A stretch of DNA of 64,000 nt from the NCBI RefSeq assembly GCF_036345155.1, contig NZ_CP107772.1:8370001-8434000 (forward strand). Direction: 5' to 3'. This document shows, piece by piece, positions 8,452-16,451 of this stretch. Each line of letters starts with the position of its first letter. Positions within the stretch are counted from its first letter, which is position 1. A model generated the notes under the pieces. That model made no database searches, was not told where the DNA came from, and saw only the letters and a program-made list of their open reading frames with translations. Source of the stretch: Streptomyces sp. NBC_00582. Lineage in GTDB: Bacteria; Actinomycetota; Actinomycetes; Streptomycetales; Streptomycetaceae. Both the position numbers and the translations under genes were made by a program.

Positions 8452-9483
8452 TCAGCCTTCCTGGAGAGTGGTCAGTCCGTGGTGGATGAAGACGGGGACG
8501 AGCTCCCCGATCCGGTCGAAGCCGCGCCCGACCGTCTGGCCCAGGGTGTACCGGTAGTGGATGCCCTCCAGGATCACGGCGAGCTTGAACCAGGCGAACG
8601 CCGTGTACCAGGAGACGGCCGACACGTCGCGGCCCGAGCGCGCCGCGTACCGCTCGACCAGCTCGGCGGGGGAGGGGTGACCGGGTGCCGCGGCGGTCGT
8701 GGAGACCGGCGAGTTCGGCACCTCCAGCGGCACGCTGTACATCACCAGCAGACCCAGGTCGGTCAGCGGGTCGCCGAGGGTCGACATCTCCCAGTCGAGG
8801 ATCGCCTTGATCCGGTCGTCGGCGCCGATCAGGACGTTGTCGAGGCGGTAGTCGCCGTGCACGACGGCCGGCGCGGGCGAGGAGGGCAGCGCGCGGCCGA
8901 GCGCCGCGTGCAGCTCGTCGATCCCGGCCAGGTCACGGCTGCGGGAGGCGTCGAGCTGCTTGCCCCAGCGGCGCAGCTGGCGGTCCAGGAAGCCCTCCGG
9001 GCGCCCGAAGTCGGCCAGGCCCACCTCGGCGGGGTCCACCGCGTGCAGCTCCACCAGCGTGTCCACCAGCGACAGCACCGCGCCCCGGGTGCGCTCCGCG
9101 CCGATCGGGGCCAGCTCGGCGGCCGTGCGGTACGGGGTGCCCTCGACGAACTCCATGACGTAGAAGGGCGCTCCGGGCGCCGCCTCGTTCCCGGGGTCCT
9201 CGCACAGCAGCACCGGGCGCGGCACCGGCACGCTCGTCGGGTGCAGGGCGCTGATCACGCGGTGCTCGCGCTTCATGTCGTGCGCGGTGGCCAGCACATG
9301 GCCGAGCGGGGGCCGTCGTACGACCCACTTGCCGGTGCCGTCCCCGACCTCGTACGTGAGGTTGGACCGCCCGCCCTCGATCAGCCGGCCGGTGAGGGGG
9401 CCGGTGACCAGACCGGGGCGCTCGCGCTCCAGCAGGGCGCGCAGCCGGTCGAGATCGAGACCTGGCGGGTGGTCGGGGCTCAT
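8452..9483 (-). CDS. APH-like phosphotransferase (acyl-CoA dehydrogenase partner kinase)
   Basis: Predicted 343-residue aminoglycoside-phosphotransferase-fold kinase. The Brenner-type catalytic loop is VVHGDYRLDNVLIG and the metal-binding segment is ILDWEMSTLGDPLTDLG. The N-terminal lobe has GGRSNLTYEV and a lysine in GKWVVRRPP. Such kinases paired with an acyl-CoA dehydrogenase belong to the ACAD10/11 and LvaA group, which phosphorylate hydroxyacyl-CoA substrates rather than antibiotics, so resistance is unlikely. It is first in its operon, with the dehydrogenase 5 bp behind. A TetR-like palindrome sits 53 bp upstream of its ATG. Confidence 0.88.
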   Translation of the reverse strand: MSPDHPPGLDLDRLRALLERERPGLVTGPLTGRLIEGGRSNLTYEVGDGTGKWVVRRPPLGHVLATAHDMKREHRVISALHPTSVPVPRPVLLCEDPGNEAAPGAPFYVMEFVEGTPYRTAAELAPIGAERTRGAVLSLVDTLVELHAVDPAEVGLADFGRPEGFLDRQLRRWGKQLDASRSRDLAGIDELHAALGRALPSSPAPAVVHGDYRLDNVLIGADDRIKAILDWEMSTLGDPLTDLGLLVMYSVPLEVPNSPVSTTAAAPGHPSPAELVERYAARSGRDVSAVSWYTAFAWFKLAVILEGIHYRYTLGQTVGRGFDRIGELVPVFIHHGLTTLQEG

Positions 9484-9535
9484 GACATCGCTCCTACGGA
9501 CGGATGAACGGGCGGGTGAACCGTGCCCACCCCAT

Positions 9536-9555
9536 CATGCCGACCGGTCGGTATG
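9536..9555. promoter_or_regulatory. TetR-like operator palindrome
   Basis: CATGCCGACCGGTCGGTATG is a 20-bp inverted repeat with a single mismatched pair (ideal CATACCG-ACCGGT-CGGTATG). It lies in the 156-bp divergent region between the kinase/dehydrogenase operon and the MDR oxidoreductase gene. Its left arm and centre recur at 4053-4065. The symmetry and length are typical of TetR-family operators. Confidence 0.6.
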
Positions 9556-9639
9556 TCGTCCAGTGGTAGCCCGCGACGTGACCGGCCCCACCCTAGTCCC
9601 GGGTTGCGTGGCGTTCGATCACCCCGGAGGGTCGGTGAC

Positions 9640-10584
9640 ATGAAGGGCATCAGCTACAACCGTTACGGCGGTCCCGAGGTCCTCGAGTACGGCGAGGTGC
9701 GCGACCCCAAGGTCGGCCCGGACGCGGTGCTGGTCAAGGTCCGGGCGGCGGCCGTCAACCCCGTCGACTGGAAGTGCCGCGCGGGTTATCTGGACCCCGT
9801 GCTCGACACCGTATTCCCCGTGGTGCCGGGCTGGGACGTCTCGGGCGTGGTCGTCCAGCCGGGCGTCGCCGTCTCCGAGTTCGCGGCCGGCGACGAGGTG
9901 ATCGGGTACGTCCGGGAGGACTTCCTCTCCCGCGGCACCTTCGCCGAGTACGTCGCCGCCCCGGTGCGCGCCCTCGCCCGCAAGCCCCGCAACCTCACCT
10001 GGGAGGAGGCGGCCGGACTGCCCCTGACCGGCCTCACTGCCTACCAGGTGCTGAACCGGGTGCTGCGGGTCGGACGGGGCGAGACCGTCCTCGTCCACGC
10101 CGCGGCCGGCGGCGTCGGCTCGATCGCCGTGCAGCTCGCCCGGCACGTCGGCGCACGCGTGATCGGCACGGCGAGCGAGGCCAACCACGACTTCGTACGG
10201 TCCCTGGGCGGCGAGCCGGTGACCTACGGCGAGGGGCTCGCCGAACGGGTGCGCGGCCAGGCCCCCGAGGGCGTCGACGCGGTCTTCGACACCATCGGGG
10301 GCGACACGCTGAAGGTCTCCGCGCAGCTGCTGGCCCCGGAGGGCCGCCTGGCGTCGATCGCCGACGGTGAGGTCGTCGGCTACGGCGGCGTGTACTTCTT
10401 CGTACGGCCGGACGCCGAGGACCTCACCCTGCTGGCGGAACTGGCCGAACAGGGTGTCGTCTCCGTACACGTCTCCGAGACGTTCCCGCTGGAACGCGCG
10501 GCGGACGCCCACCGGCTCAGCGAGCAGGGCCGCACCCGCGGCAAGATCGTGGTGACGGTGGAGTGGGAGGACGAGGCCGGCTAG
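9640..10584 (+). CDS. NADP-dependent quinone oxidoreductase-like protein (zinc-less MDR)
   Basis: Predicted 314-residue medium-chain dehydrogenase/reductase of the quinone-oxidoreductase type. It has the N-terminal MKGISYNRYGGPEVLEYGEV-type GroES fold, TGLTAYQVL, and the nucleotide-binding VHAAAGGVGSIAVQLARHVGARV. Zinc-binding cysteines of alcohol dehydrogenases are absent. The ATG at 9640 follows GGAGG at 9626-9630. It is transcribed divergently from the kinase/dehydrogenase operon across the TetR-like palindrome, so it may share regulation. Its TAG stop falls inside the left terminal repeat of the 10581-10749 element. The likely reaction is NADPH-dependent reduction of a quinone or enone; the substrate is unknown. 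Confidence 0.87.
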   Translation: MKGISYNRYGGPEVLEYGEVRDPKVGPDAVLVKVRAAAVNPVDWKCRAGYLDPVLDTVFPVVPGWDVSGVVVQPGVAVSEFAAGDEVIGYVREDFLSRGTFAEYVAAPVRALARKPRNLTWEEAAGLPLTGLTAYQVLNRVLRVGRGETVLVHAAAGGVGSIAVQLARHVGARVIGTASEANHDFVRSLGGEPVTYGEGLAERVRGQAPEGVDAVFDTIGGDTLKVSAQLLAPEGRLASIADGEVVGYGGVYFFVRPDAEDLTLLAELAEQGVVSVHVSETFPLERAADAHRLSEQGRTRGKIVVTVEWEDEAG

Positions 10585-10749
10585 GGGGTGTTTCGAAAGT
10601 CCCGCACAGCACCCGCGGCGCCCGGCACGTACGCGCGCCGCACCGGCCGAAACCCCAAGTACGTCCAGTACGAGGGCTTTCGTCCGGCACGCCGAGAGCA
10701 CGCACCGGACACCGCGGGCACCGCACAGGACTTTCGAAACACCCCCTAG
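10581..10749. repeat. 169-bp palindromic element with perfect 22-bp terminal inverted repeats
   Basis: The ends 10581-10602 and 10728-10749 are exact reverse complements (left end CTAGGGGGTGTTTCGAAAGT...). The interior is also imperfectly self-complementary: CGCACAGCACCCGCGG pairs loosely with its distal counterpart, and AGTAC-GTCC-AGTAC forms the centre. The whole can fold as one long hairpin. Both flanking convergent genes end with a TAG supplied by the terminal repeat. It could be a MITE-like or REP-like repeat, or a large bidirectional terminator; no transposase is nearby. Confidence 0.8.
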
Positions 10750-11069
10750 ACGACCAGCGCCGCCGCGCACACCGCCGTCGCCACCGCGCACAGGACCGCG
10801 ACGGCGGCCTGCCGAGCGGGCAGGGCGACCGGCTCCGGGGCCGTCGTCAGCGTGCGGATCCTGCGGTGGGCGAGCAGCAGGAAGGCCAGCCACAGCGCAC
10901 AGCACAGGGCGCAGGCGACGATCCCTGCCGCCGTGGCCCCGCCGTGCAGCGCGGTCTTCACGGCGAGCACGGCGGCGACGGTGCTCGACAGGGTCGTCCG
11001 CCGCCAGGCCAGCCGCGTCCGCTCGGGCTGGAGCCCCGGATCCCGCTCGTGCCGGCCCGCGCCGCTCAT
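10746..11069 (-). CDS. DUF202 membrane protein
   Basis: Predicted 107-residue protein with the DUF202 hallmark RTRLAWRRTTLSSTVAAVLA and three hydrophobic segments, so an integral membrane protein. The ATG at 11069 overlaps the stop of the upstream DUF202 gene (ATGA), which supports this start over one three codons earlier. The family has no firmly established function. The two adjacent DUF202 genes probably form a heteromeric membrane unit. Its stop codon lies in the terminal repeat of the palindromic element downstream. Confidence 0.75.
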   Translation of the reverse strand: MSGAGRHERDPGLQPERTRLAWRRTTLSSTVAAVLAVKTALHGGATAAGIVACALCCALWLAFLLLAHRRIRTLTTAPEPVALPARQAAVAVLCAVATAVCAAALVV

Positions 11070-11458
11070 CCCGCCCACCCCAGCAGCACCACGACCACCA
11101 TCGCCACCGCGACCAGCGCGACCACCACGCTCAGCAGCGCCGGGAAACGGGACGCCGGCAGGTCCTCACCGCGGCGCATCGCCCGCTCGCAGCGCATCCA
11201 GTGGTTCACCGCGCGCAGCGAGCACAGCACGCCCGCCGCGAGCAGCGCCAGCGCCAGCCCGACCCGCCAGCCCCAGCGCAGGTCGGGCAGGAACTGGTCC
11301 ACCGCGAAGCCTCCGCCGATCAGCGCGAGCGCGGTCCGCAGCCAGGCCAGGAACGTGCGCTCGTTGGCCAGCGAGAACCGGTAGTCCGGGGTACTGCCCT
11401 CCTCCCGCACCTGCTCGGGCGCGAACCACAACCGGACGTTCCGTACGAAGGCGATCAC
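11066..11458 (-). CDS. YidH/DUF202 family membrane protein
   Basis: Predicted 130-residue membrane protein. The conserved family core is RFSLANERTFLAWLRTALAL, followed by transmembrane segments near residues 45-60, 65-85 and 110-128. Start is GTG (MIAFVRNVRLWF). It is the first gene of a two-gene DUF202 operon and overlaps the next by four bases. YidH-type proteins are uncharacterised inner-membrane proteins, so no reaction can be assigned. Confidence 0.8.
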   Translation of the reverse strand: MIAFVRNVRLWFAPEQVREEGSTPDYRFSLANERTFLAWLRTALALIGGGFAVDQFLPDLRWGWRVGLALALLAAGVLCSLRAVNHWMRCERAMRRGEDLPASRFPALLSVVVALVAVAMVVVVLLGWAG

Positions 11459-11520
11459 GCCCAGGACCCTACCCGCGGCCGGGCGGGGCGTTGTCAGTGC
11501 CTCCCGCTACGGTTCTCGGC

Positions 11521-12171
11521 ATGGATCACCCAAGGGAACTGGCCGGTTACGCGCTGCCCGGACACGGCATCGCGCCCGCCGAGCATCTGCTCGGCCTGCC
11601 CGGGTTCTGGCCCGCGTACTACGGCCCGGTCTGGGACGCCTTCGCGGACGATCCGGAGCCCTTCGGCGCGGACCACGCGGACGTGGACGCGGCGGCCGAG
11701 GCGCTGTACGACGGGACGGACGTGTGGCCGGCGTTTCGGATACCGCTGCCGCAGGGGCGGACGGTATGGGTGGTGCACCGCAACGGCCCGGACGACGCCG
11801 GCACGGACTACCTCCTCACGGACCCCGGACAGCCCCGCGAGCGGGAGCTGGCGGCCATCGAGGGACACTTCAGGGGCCCGGGGCTGTCCTGGCCGGACCT
11901 GGTCGCCATGGCCCACTCGGCCCCGGCGGACAGCGAGGGCGTCCGTGACCCGGACCGGCGGCTGCTCCTGCTGCTGCCCGCCTACGGCGACGCGGACACC
12001 CCCGTGGAGGAGGCGCGGGAGCGGATAGCGGCCGCGCTGGTCGCCGTCGGCGTGGATCCGGGGGCGGCCCCTCGTGCGGCCGAGCGGTTCCTCGACCACC
12101 CCTTCTGGGAGAGCCCGTACTGGCCGGGGCCGGGCGACAGCCCGCTCAGCGGGTCGCGCGGTGCTCCTTGA
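11521..12171 (+). CDS. Conserved hypothetical protein
   Basis: Predicted 216-residue soluble protein, MDHPRELAGYALPGHG..., rich in Trp, Tyr and acidic residues; no family recognised. It contains WVVHRNGPDDAGTDYLLTD and ends in a Pro/Trp-rich tail. No signal peptide or membrane segment. A TACGGT hexamer at 11508-11513 sits 7 nt before the ATG with no Shine-Dalgarno, so a leaderless transcript is likely. Its 3' end overlaps the convergent Nudix gene by 26 bp. Confidence 0.7.
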   Translation: MDHPRELAGYALPGHGIAPAEHLLGLPGFWPAYYGPVWDAFADDPEPFGADHADVDAAAEALYDGTDVWPAFRIPLPQGRTVWVVHRNGPDDAGTDYLLTDPGQPRERELAAIEGHFRGPGLSWPDLVAMAHSAPADSEGVRDPDRRLLLLLPAYGDADTPVEEARERIAAALVAVGVDPGAAPRAAERFLDHPFWESPYWPGPGDSPLSGSRGAP

Positions 12172-12661
12172 GCCGTGCGTACGCCGCGAGCCCGTCCGGG
12201 ACCCACTCCCACGCGGACAGGCGCCGTTCGACCTCCTCCTCGGGCAGGAAGGCGTGCCAGGCGACCTCCTCGACCTGGGGGCTGACCGGCAGCTCGCAGC
12301 GGACCTCGTACACCGCCGACCACCAGCTGTGGCCCGCCCCGTCGTCGTAGAGGAACTTGAAGAGGAACTCCGGGCGGGGGAGCCCGCTCACGCCCAGTTC
12401 CTCCTCGGCCTCGCGCAGGGCCGCCTCGTCATAGGCCTCGCCCGCGCCGACCACCCCGCCGACGAACATGTCGTACAGGGAGGGGAAGACCAGCTTGGTC
12501 GGGGTGCGGCGGTGCACGAAGACACGGCCCTCGGCGTCCCGGGCCTGGATGAACACACAGCGGTGCCGCATCCCCTCGGCGTACGCCCGCCCCCGTGGGA
12601 ACCGTCCGACGACCCGGTCGTTCTCGTCGACGATGTCGAGGATCTCGTCAGCAGCGCTCAT
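12146..12661 (-). CDS. Nudix hydrolase
   Basis: Predicted 171-residue Nudix protein. The Nudix box is GAGEAYDEAALREAEEELGV within GGVVGAGEAYDE, supplying the metal-binding glutamates. The preceding VDENDRVVGRFPRGRAYAEG resembles isopentenyl-diphosphate-isomerase-like or YfcD-type Nudix enzymes. The ATG at 12661 was preferred over an in-frame TTG four codons upstream. Probable pyrophosphohydrolase acting on a nucleoside diphosphate derivative in the cytoplasm; the exact substrate is unknown. Confidence 0.85.
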   Translation of the reverse strand: MSAADEILDIVDENDRVVGRFPRGRAYAEGMRHRCVFIQARDAEGRVFVHRRTPTKLVFPSLYDMFVGGVVGAGEAYDEAALREAEEELGVSGLPRPEFLFKFLYDDGAGHSWWSAVYEVRCELPVSPQVEEVAWHAFLPEEEVERRLSAWEWVPDGLAAYARLKEHRATR

Positions 12662-12719
12662 ACGCCCATCCAAGCAGGCGCGCGCGGGCGGCGCGGCCGG
12701 GTGCCCGCAGCCGTCGGGG

Positions 12720-13631
12720 CTACTGCGGCTGGAGGCTGGTGATCCGCTCGCGCGGTGCCGCGCCCCTGGGCATCGCCGGGTGCATGCCCAGCAGGACGAT
12801 GCCCGCGACCACCGCCGCGAGCCCCGCCGCCTCCCAGGCCAGCGCCCCGGTGTCGGTGCGCAGCCGGTCCCCGAGGAAGCCCACCCCGCAGACGATCCCG
12901 GCGAGCGGCTGGGCCGCGGTCAGCGCCGGCAGCGACATCCGCAGCGGCGCCGTCTCGAAGGCGCTCTGCACCAGCACCAGCCCGGTCACACCGAGCGCGA
13001 GCACCGCGTACGGCTGCCAGCCGGTCAGCAGTTCGGCGAGCCCGGCCGCGGAGAAGCGCTGGCCGCTGACCCGGGTCAGGGCGTCCTGGACGCCGTAGAG
13101 CAGACCGGCCGCGAGGGAGAGCAGGACCGGTCCCTGGCTGAGGCGGGAGCGTTTGGCGTACGTCGTGAGCAGCAGGGCCAGACCGACCATCACCCCGATG
13201 ATCAGCCAGTGCCGCAGGGGATCGCTGACCGCGGTGCCGCCCTGCGGCTGGCCCGCCACGATGAACGCGGTCACCCCGCCCGCGAGCAGCACCAGGCCCG
13301 CCCAGCCCTGGCGGCCCAGGGGCTGCTTGGTCTGGTGGCGGGACAGCGCGAGGGCGAAGAGCAGGTTCGTGGCGAGGAGCGGTTCGACGAGGGAGACCTC
13401 GCCCTGCCCGAGCGCGATCGCGCCGAGCACCATGCCGGCCACCATCAGACCGATACCGCCGAGCCAGCGCGGCACCTTGATCAGGTCCAGCAGCAGCCGG
13501 GGCGAGAGGAAGTCGCCGAGCGGTGCCTTCTGGGCGGCGTTCTGCTGGAGCACGAACCCGAAGCCCAGGCAACAGGCGGCACTCACGGCGAGAACAAGAA
13601 CCAGAACCGACACGCTGCGTACCTCGATCAT
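12720..13631 (-). CDS. DMT (EamA-like) family transporter
   Basis: Predicted 303-residue polytopic membrane protein with about ten hydrophobic segments in two repeats, as in drug/metabolite transporters. It starts MIEVRSVSVLVLVLAVSAAC at the ATG 13631; the upstream open frame lacks hydrophobic or conserved character. A motif GQGEVSLVEPLLATNLLFA lies in the first half and LPALTAAQPLAGIVCG in the second. It probably exports a small metabolite; the substrate is unknown. It stands alone, 58 bp after the Nudix gene. Confidence 0.8.
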   Translation of the reverse strand: MIEVRSVSVLVLVLAVSAACCLGFGFVLQQNAAQKAPLGDFLSPRLLLDLIKVPRWLGGIGLMVAGMVLGAIALGQGEVSLVEPLLATNLLFALALSRHQTKQPLGRQGWAGLVLLAGGVTAFIVAGQPQGGTAVSDPLRHWLIIGVMVGLALLLTTYAKRSRLSQGPVLLSLAAGLLYGVQDALTRVSGQRFSAAGLAELLTGWQPYAVLALGVTGLVLVQSAFETAPLRMSLPALTAAQPLAGIVCGVGFLGDRLRTDTGALAWEAAGLAAVVAGIVLLGMHPAMPRGAAPRERITSLQPQ

Positions 13632-14063
13632 CCGGTCGGACCACGGACGGGGTGCGTAGTGGCCGACTGTAGCCTCCCAGCGTCCTGCATGCCCCTGGGA
13701 GTGCCCGGAAAGCTGTGTCCGGGAGTACCCCGATGCGGCCGGGGCGCACCCGGAACCGGGCGCCTGACTCGGTTCGCGGCACCGGGCGGCGAGGGCCGCG
13801 GGGCGCGGAGACCGTAAGCCCATGGTGTGGGCTCCCGCCGGGCCGCGCCATGGCGTACGCCACATCGGCCTGGTCACGGCCCCCGCACCGAAGGCCCCAC
13901 CAGCCCAAGCGCGTTCTCAACTTCCCCTCCGCTCACGGTGGTTAACACCTGTCACGGAGGTATGGCCCTTGACGCGGGCGGTGGCTGGGGCTTTGCTGTG
14001 CGTGATCGGCCGATCGCGGGCCGATGCCAGAGCCGTCACCGAGGAGGATGAGGAAGTCCCGCG
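13632..14063. other. 432-bp intergenic region
   Basis: No convincing gene is seen; the open frames here have shadow-like Arg/Pro-rich composition. It contains GGTTAACACCTGTCAC at 13940-13955, which matches 14 of 16 bases of a sequence upstream of gylR (63503-63518). A purine-rich GAGGAGGATGAGGAA stretch at 14041-14055 may be the ribosome-binding site of the next gene. Confidence 0.45.
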
Positions 14064-15014
14064 GTGCCCCTACCCCCACTCTCCCGTCGCGGCCGCCGAC
14101 GCGCCGCCGCCCGGACCCCCGACCCGGCCCTCGACGACACCGAACTGGTGGCCGCCCGAGCCGCGTTGTCCCAGGGCCGCTGGCAGGCCGCCCGCTCCCT
14201 GCTCGCCCACACGGGCGACGACTGGGACCGCCGCGCCCACCGGATCACCGTCCTCGCCCGGGAACCGTACGCCGCCGCCTGGGCCCACGACTGGCTCCTC
14301 GCCGAACCCGGCTGCCCCGACGGGCGCGTCCTGCACGCCCTCGCCCAGGTCCGCCGCGCCCTGCGCGGCAGGGCGGACGAGGCCGTCGCCCGCGCGGCCT
14401 GCCGGGCCGCCGCCGACACCGCGTCCGCCGACCCGACCCCCTGGCTGGGCCTGCTCCTGCTGGCACGCGACGGCGGCGCGGAGGCCGTACGGATCTTCGA
14501 GGAGATCCGCGCCCGCCACCGCGACCACCACCACGCCCACCATCTGATGGTCGCCCGGCTGGCCGAGCGCCGCGCCGCGAGCGGCCCGGACCCGCTGCAC
14601 GAGGTCTACGACTTCGCCGCCTGGGCGGCCGAACAGGCGCCCGCGGACTCCCCGCTCGCCATCCTGCCGGTCGTCGCGCACGCCGAGCGCTACCGCGTCC
14701 TCGCCGGCCACGGCTTCGCGCCCGCCGACCCGGCCGCCTCCGGGCACTGGCACGACACCCGGGCCCGGGACGTGATGAAGGCGGCGTTCGACTGGTGGCT
14801 GGAGTGGGAGCACGACGGCCACCCCCGCCGGCTCGTCGACCTGAACTTCCTCGCCCACGCCAAGGTCTGCGAGGGCCGCGGCGCCGAGGCGGCCGCCCTC
14901 TTCCAGCACATCGGCGACCACCTCACCCCCGAGCCCTGGTCCTACCCGGACCGCGCCCCCGGGCCGGCCTTCCGCACGGCACGCGCGGCCGCGCTCGGCC
15001 CCGGAGCGAGTTGA
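14064..15014 (+). CDS. Conserved hypothetical protein, TPR-like
   Basis: Predicted 316-residue protein with GTG start behind a GGAGGA-type site. It is Ala/Arg/His rich, largely helical and has TPR-like spacing (for example ARAALSQGRWQAARSLLAHT and AKVCEGRGAEAAALFQHIGD). A conserved-looking aromatic core is DWWLEWEHDGHPRRLVDL. There is no signal peptide or catalytic motif. It might be a scaffold protein; function is unknown. Confidence 0.7.
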   Translation: MPLPPLSRRGRRRAAARTPDPALDDTELVAARAALSQGRWQAARSLLAHTGDDWDRRAHRITVLAREPYAAAWAHDWLLAEPGCPDGRVLHALAQVRRALRGRADEAVARAACRAAADTASADPTPWLGLLLLARDGGAEAVRIFEEIRARHRDHHHAHHLMVARLAERRAASGPDPLHEVYDFAAWAAEQAPADSPLAILPVVAHAERYRVLAGHGFAPADPAASGHWHDTRARDVMKAAFDWWLEWEHDGHPRRLVDLNFLAHAKVCEGRGAEAAALFQHIGDHLTPEPWSYPDRAPGPAFRTARAAALGPGAS

Positions 15015-15121
15015 GCGGCCCCCGGCGCCGCGGCTGAGAAGGCGGTGAGAAGTGATGACGGAAGTCTGACGGCTCCCGGGAATCCTGGCCCCGCCCCGCC
15101 CTCGGGTGTTCGAATGGATAC

Positions 15122-15847
15122 GTGAACCCCGAACCACCCGAGGAACGCGGCACCCCCGTCGGCCGCCGTGTCTTCCTCGGCACCCTCGCCCTCGGCGCCC
15201 TTGGGGTCGTCGCCGCGCCGCCGCTCCAGCGCGGCCTGGAGGCCTTCCTCGGCACCGCCGCCGACAAGGACCCGACCGGCCTGACCGGACTGCTGCCCAA
15301 CGGCGGCGGCTTCCGCTACTACTCCGTGGCCGCCTCGGTCCCGCACAAGAACGCCTCGAACTACCGCCTCACCGTCGACGGCCTCGTCGACCGCCCCGCC
15401 ACCTACACCCTCGACCAGCTCAGGGCCATGCCGCAGACCCGCATGGTCAAGGACGTCCAGTGCGTCACCGGCTGGCGGGTGCCCGACACCCCCTTCGAGG
15501 GCGTACGGCTCTCCACCCTGCTGGACGCCGCAGGAGTGCGGTCCAAGGCCGGCGCGATCCGCTTCACCTGCTTCGACGGCACCTACACCGAGAGCCTCAC
15601 CCTCGCCCAGGCCCGCCGCGCCGACGTCCTGGTCGCCCTGCGCATGCAGGACAAGGACATCGGCCACGACCACGGCGGCCCCGTCCGCCTCTACGTGGCG
15701 CCCATGTACTTCTACAAGTCCGCCAAATGGCTCTCCGGCATCACCGTCACCGAGGACGTGAAGCCCGGCTACTGGGAGGACCGGGGCTACGACGTCGACG
15801 CCTGGGTCGGCAAGTCGAACGGGCGGGACGATGAGCCTACGAGCTGA
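15122..15847 (+). CDS. Molybdopterin-dependent oxidoreductase, sulfite-oxidase fold, Tat-exported
   Basis: Predicted 241-residue protein with a twin-arginine signal (GRRVFLGTLALGALGVVAAP) and a sulfite-oxidase-type Mo-cofactor domain. DVQCVTGW supplies the probable Cys ligand to molybdenum. RLSTLLDAAGV and VRLYVAPMYFYKSAKWL are typical of YedY/MsrP-like proteins. It probably acts on the outer side of the membrane as the catalytic partner of the cytochrome b-like gene that follows, comparable with MsrPQ systems, although the membrane partner is not an obvious MsrQ. The start is GTG. The substrate is unknown. Confidence 0.85.
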   Translation: MNPEPPEERGTPVGRRVFLGTLALGALGVVAAPPLQRGLEAFLGTAADKDPTGLTGLLPNGGGFRYYSVAASVPHKNASNYRLTVDGLVDRPATYTLDQLRAMPQTRMVKDVQCVTGWRVPDTPFEGVRLSTLLDAAGVRSKAGAIRFTCFDGTYTESLTLAQARRADVLVALRMQDKDIGHDHGGPVRLYVAPMYFYKSAKWLSGITVTEDVKPGYWEDRGYDVDAWVGKSNGRDDEPTS

Positions 15848-15857
15848 GGCACCGCCC

Positions 15858-16451
15858 ATGACCAGGATCCCCCGCTTCACCCGCGCGGTCCGGTGGGTCC
15901 ACCGCACCACCGCCCTGCTCATGGGCGTGTGCGTGCTGACGGCCGCCTTCCTCTACGTCCCCGAGCTCGCGGCGCTCGTCGGCCGCCGTGAGCTGGTGGT
16001 CCGCGTCCACGAGATCGCGGGCGTCCTGCTCCCGGTGCCCGTGCTCGCGGGCCTCGCCTCCCGCGCGTTCCGCGCCGACCTCGGTCACCTCAACCGCTTC
16101 GGTCCGCACGACCGCCGCTGGCTGCGGGCCGCCCTGCGCCGGGACAAGCGGCGGGAGTCCCGTCCGGCGGCCAAGTTCAACGCCGGGCAGAAGATCTACG
16201 CGGCCTGGATCGCCGGGGCGACGCTGGTGATGCTCGGCACCGGCCTGATGATGTGGTTCACCCATCTCACCCCGATCATGTGGCGCACCAGCGCGACCTT
16301 CGTCCACGACTGGCTCGCCCTCACCATCGGTGTCGTCCTCGCCGGCCACATCGGCATGGCCCTCGGCGACCCGGAGGCCCGCCACGGCATGCGCACCGGC
16401 TCGGTCAGCCGGGAGTGGGCCGAGCGGGAACACCCGCTCTGGCGGCGCTGA
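15858..16451 (+). CDS. Cytochrome b/b561-like membrane subunit
   Basis: Predicted 197-residue protein with four hydrophobic segments and spaced histidines (RWVHRTTALLMG, VHEIAGVLLPVP, FVHDWLALTIGVVLAGHIGM) suited to bis-heme b ligation. It begins MTRIPRF 10 bp after the molybdoenzyme stop; an alternative ATG at 15831 would overlap that gene. The pair probably forms a membrane-anchored electron-transfer unit linking the quinone pool to the exported molybdoenzyme. The last 47 bp overlap the convergent gene. Confidence 0.8.
   Translation: MTRIPRFTRAVRWVHRTTALLMGVCVLTAAFLYVPELAALVGRRELVVRVHEIAGVLLPVPVLAGLASRAFRADLGHLNRFGPHDRRWLRAALRRDKRRESRPAAKFNAGQKIYAAWIAGATLVMLGTGLMMWFTHLTPIMWRTSATFVHDWLALTIGVVLAGHIGMALGDPEARHGMRTGSVSREWAEREHPLWRR

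Noticed and set aside
8452..9483. Aminoglycoside resistance gene
   Set aside because: The APH fold is present, but tight pairing with an ACAD10/11-like dehydrogenase points to acyl-CoA metabolism.
10581..10749. Insertion sequence
   Set aside because: Terminal inverted repeats are perfect but no transposase ORF fits in 169 bp and no target-site duplication was identified; kept as a repeat only.
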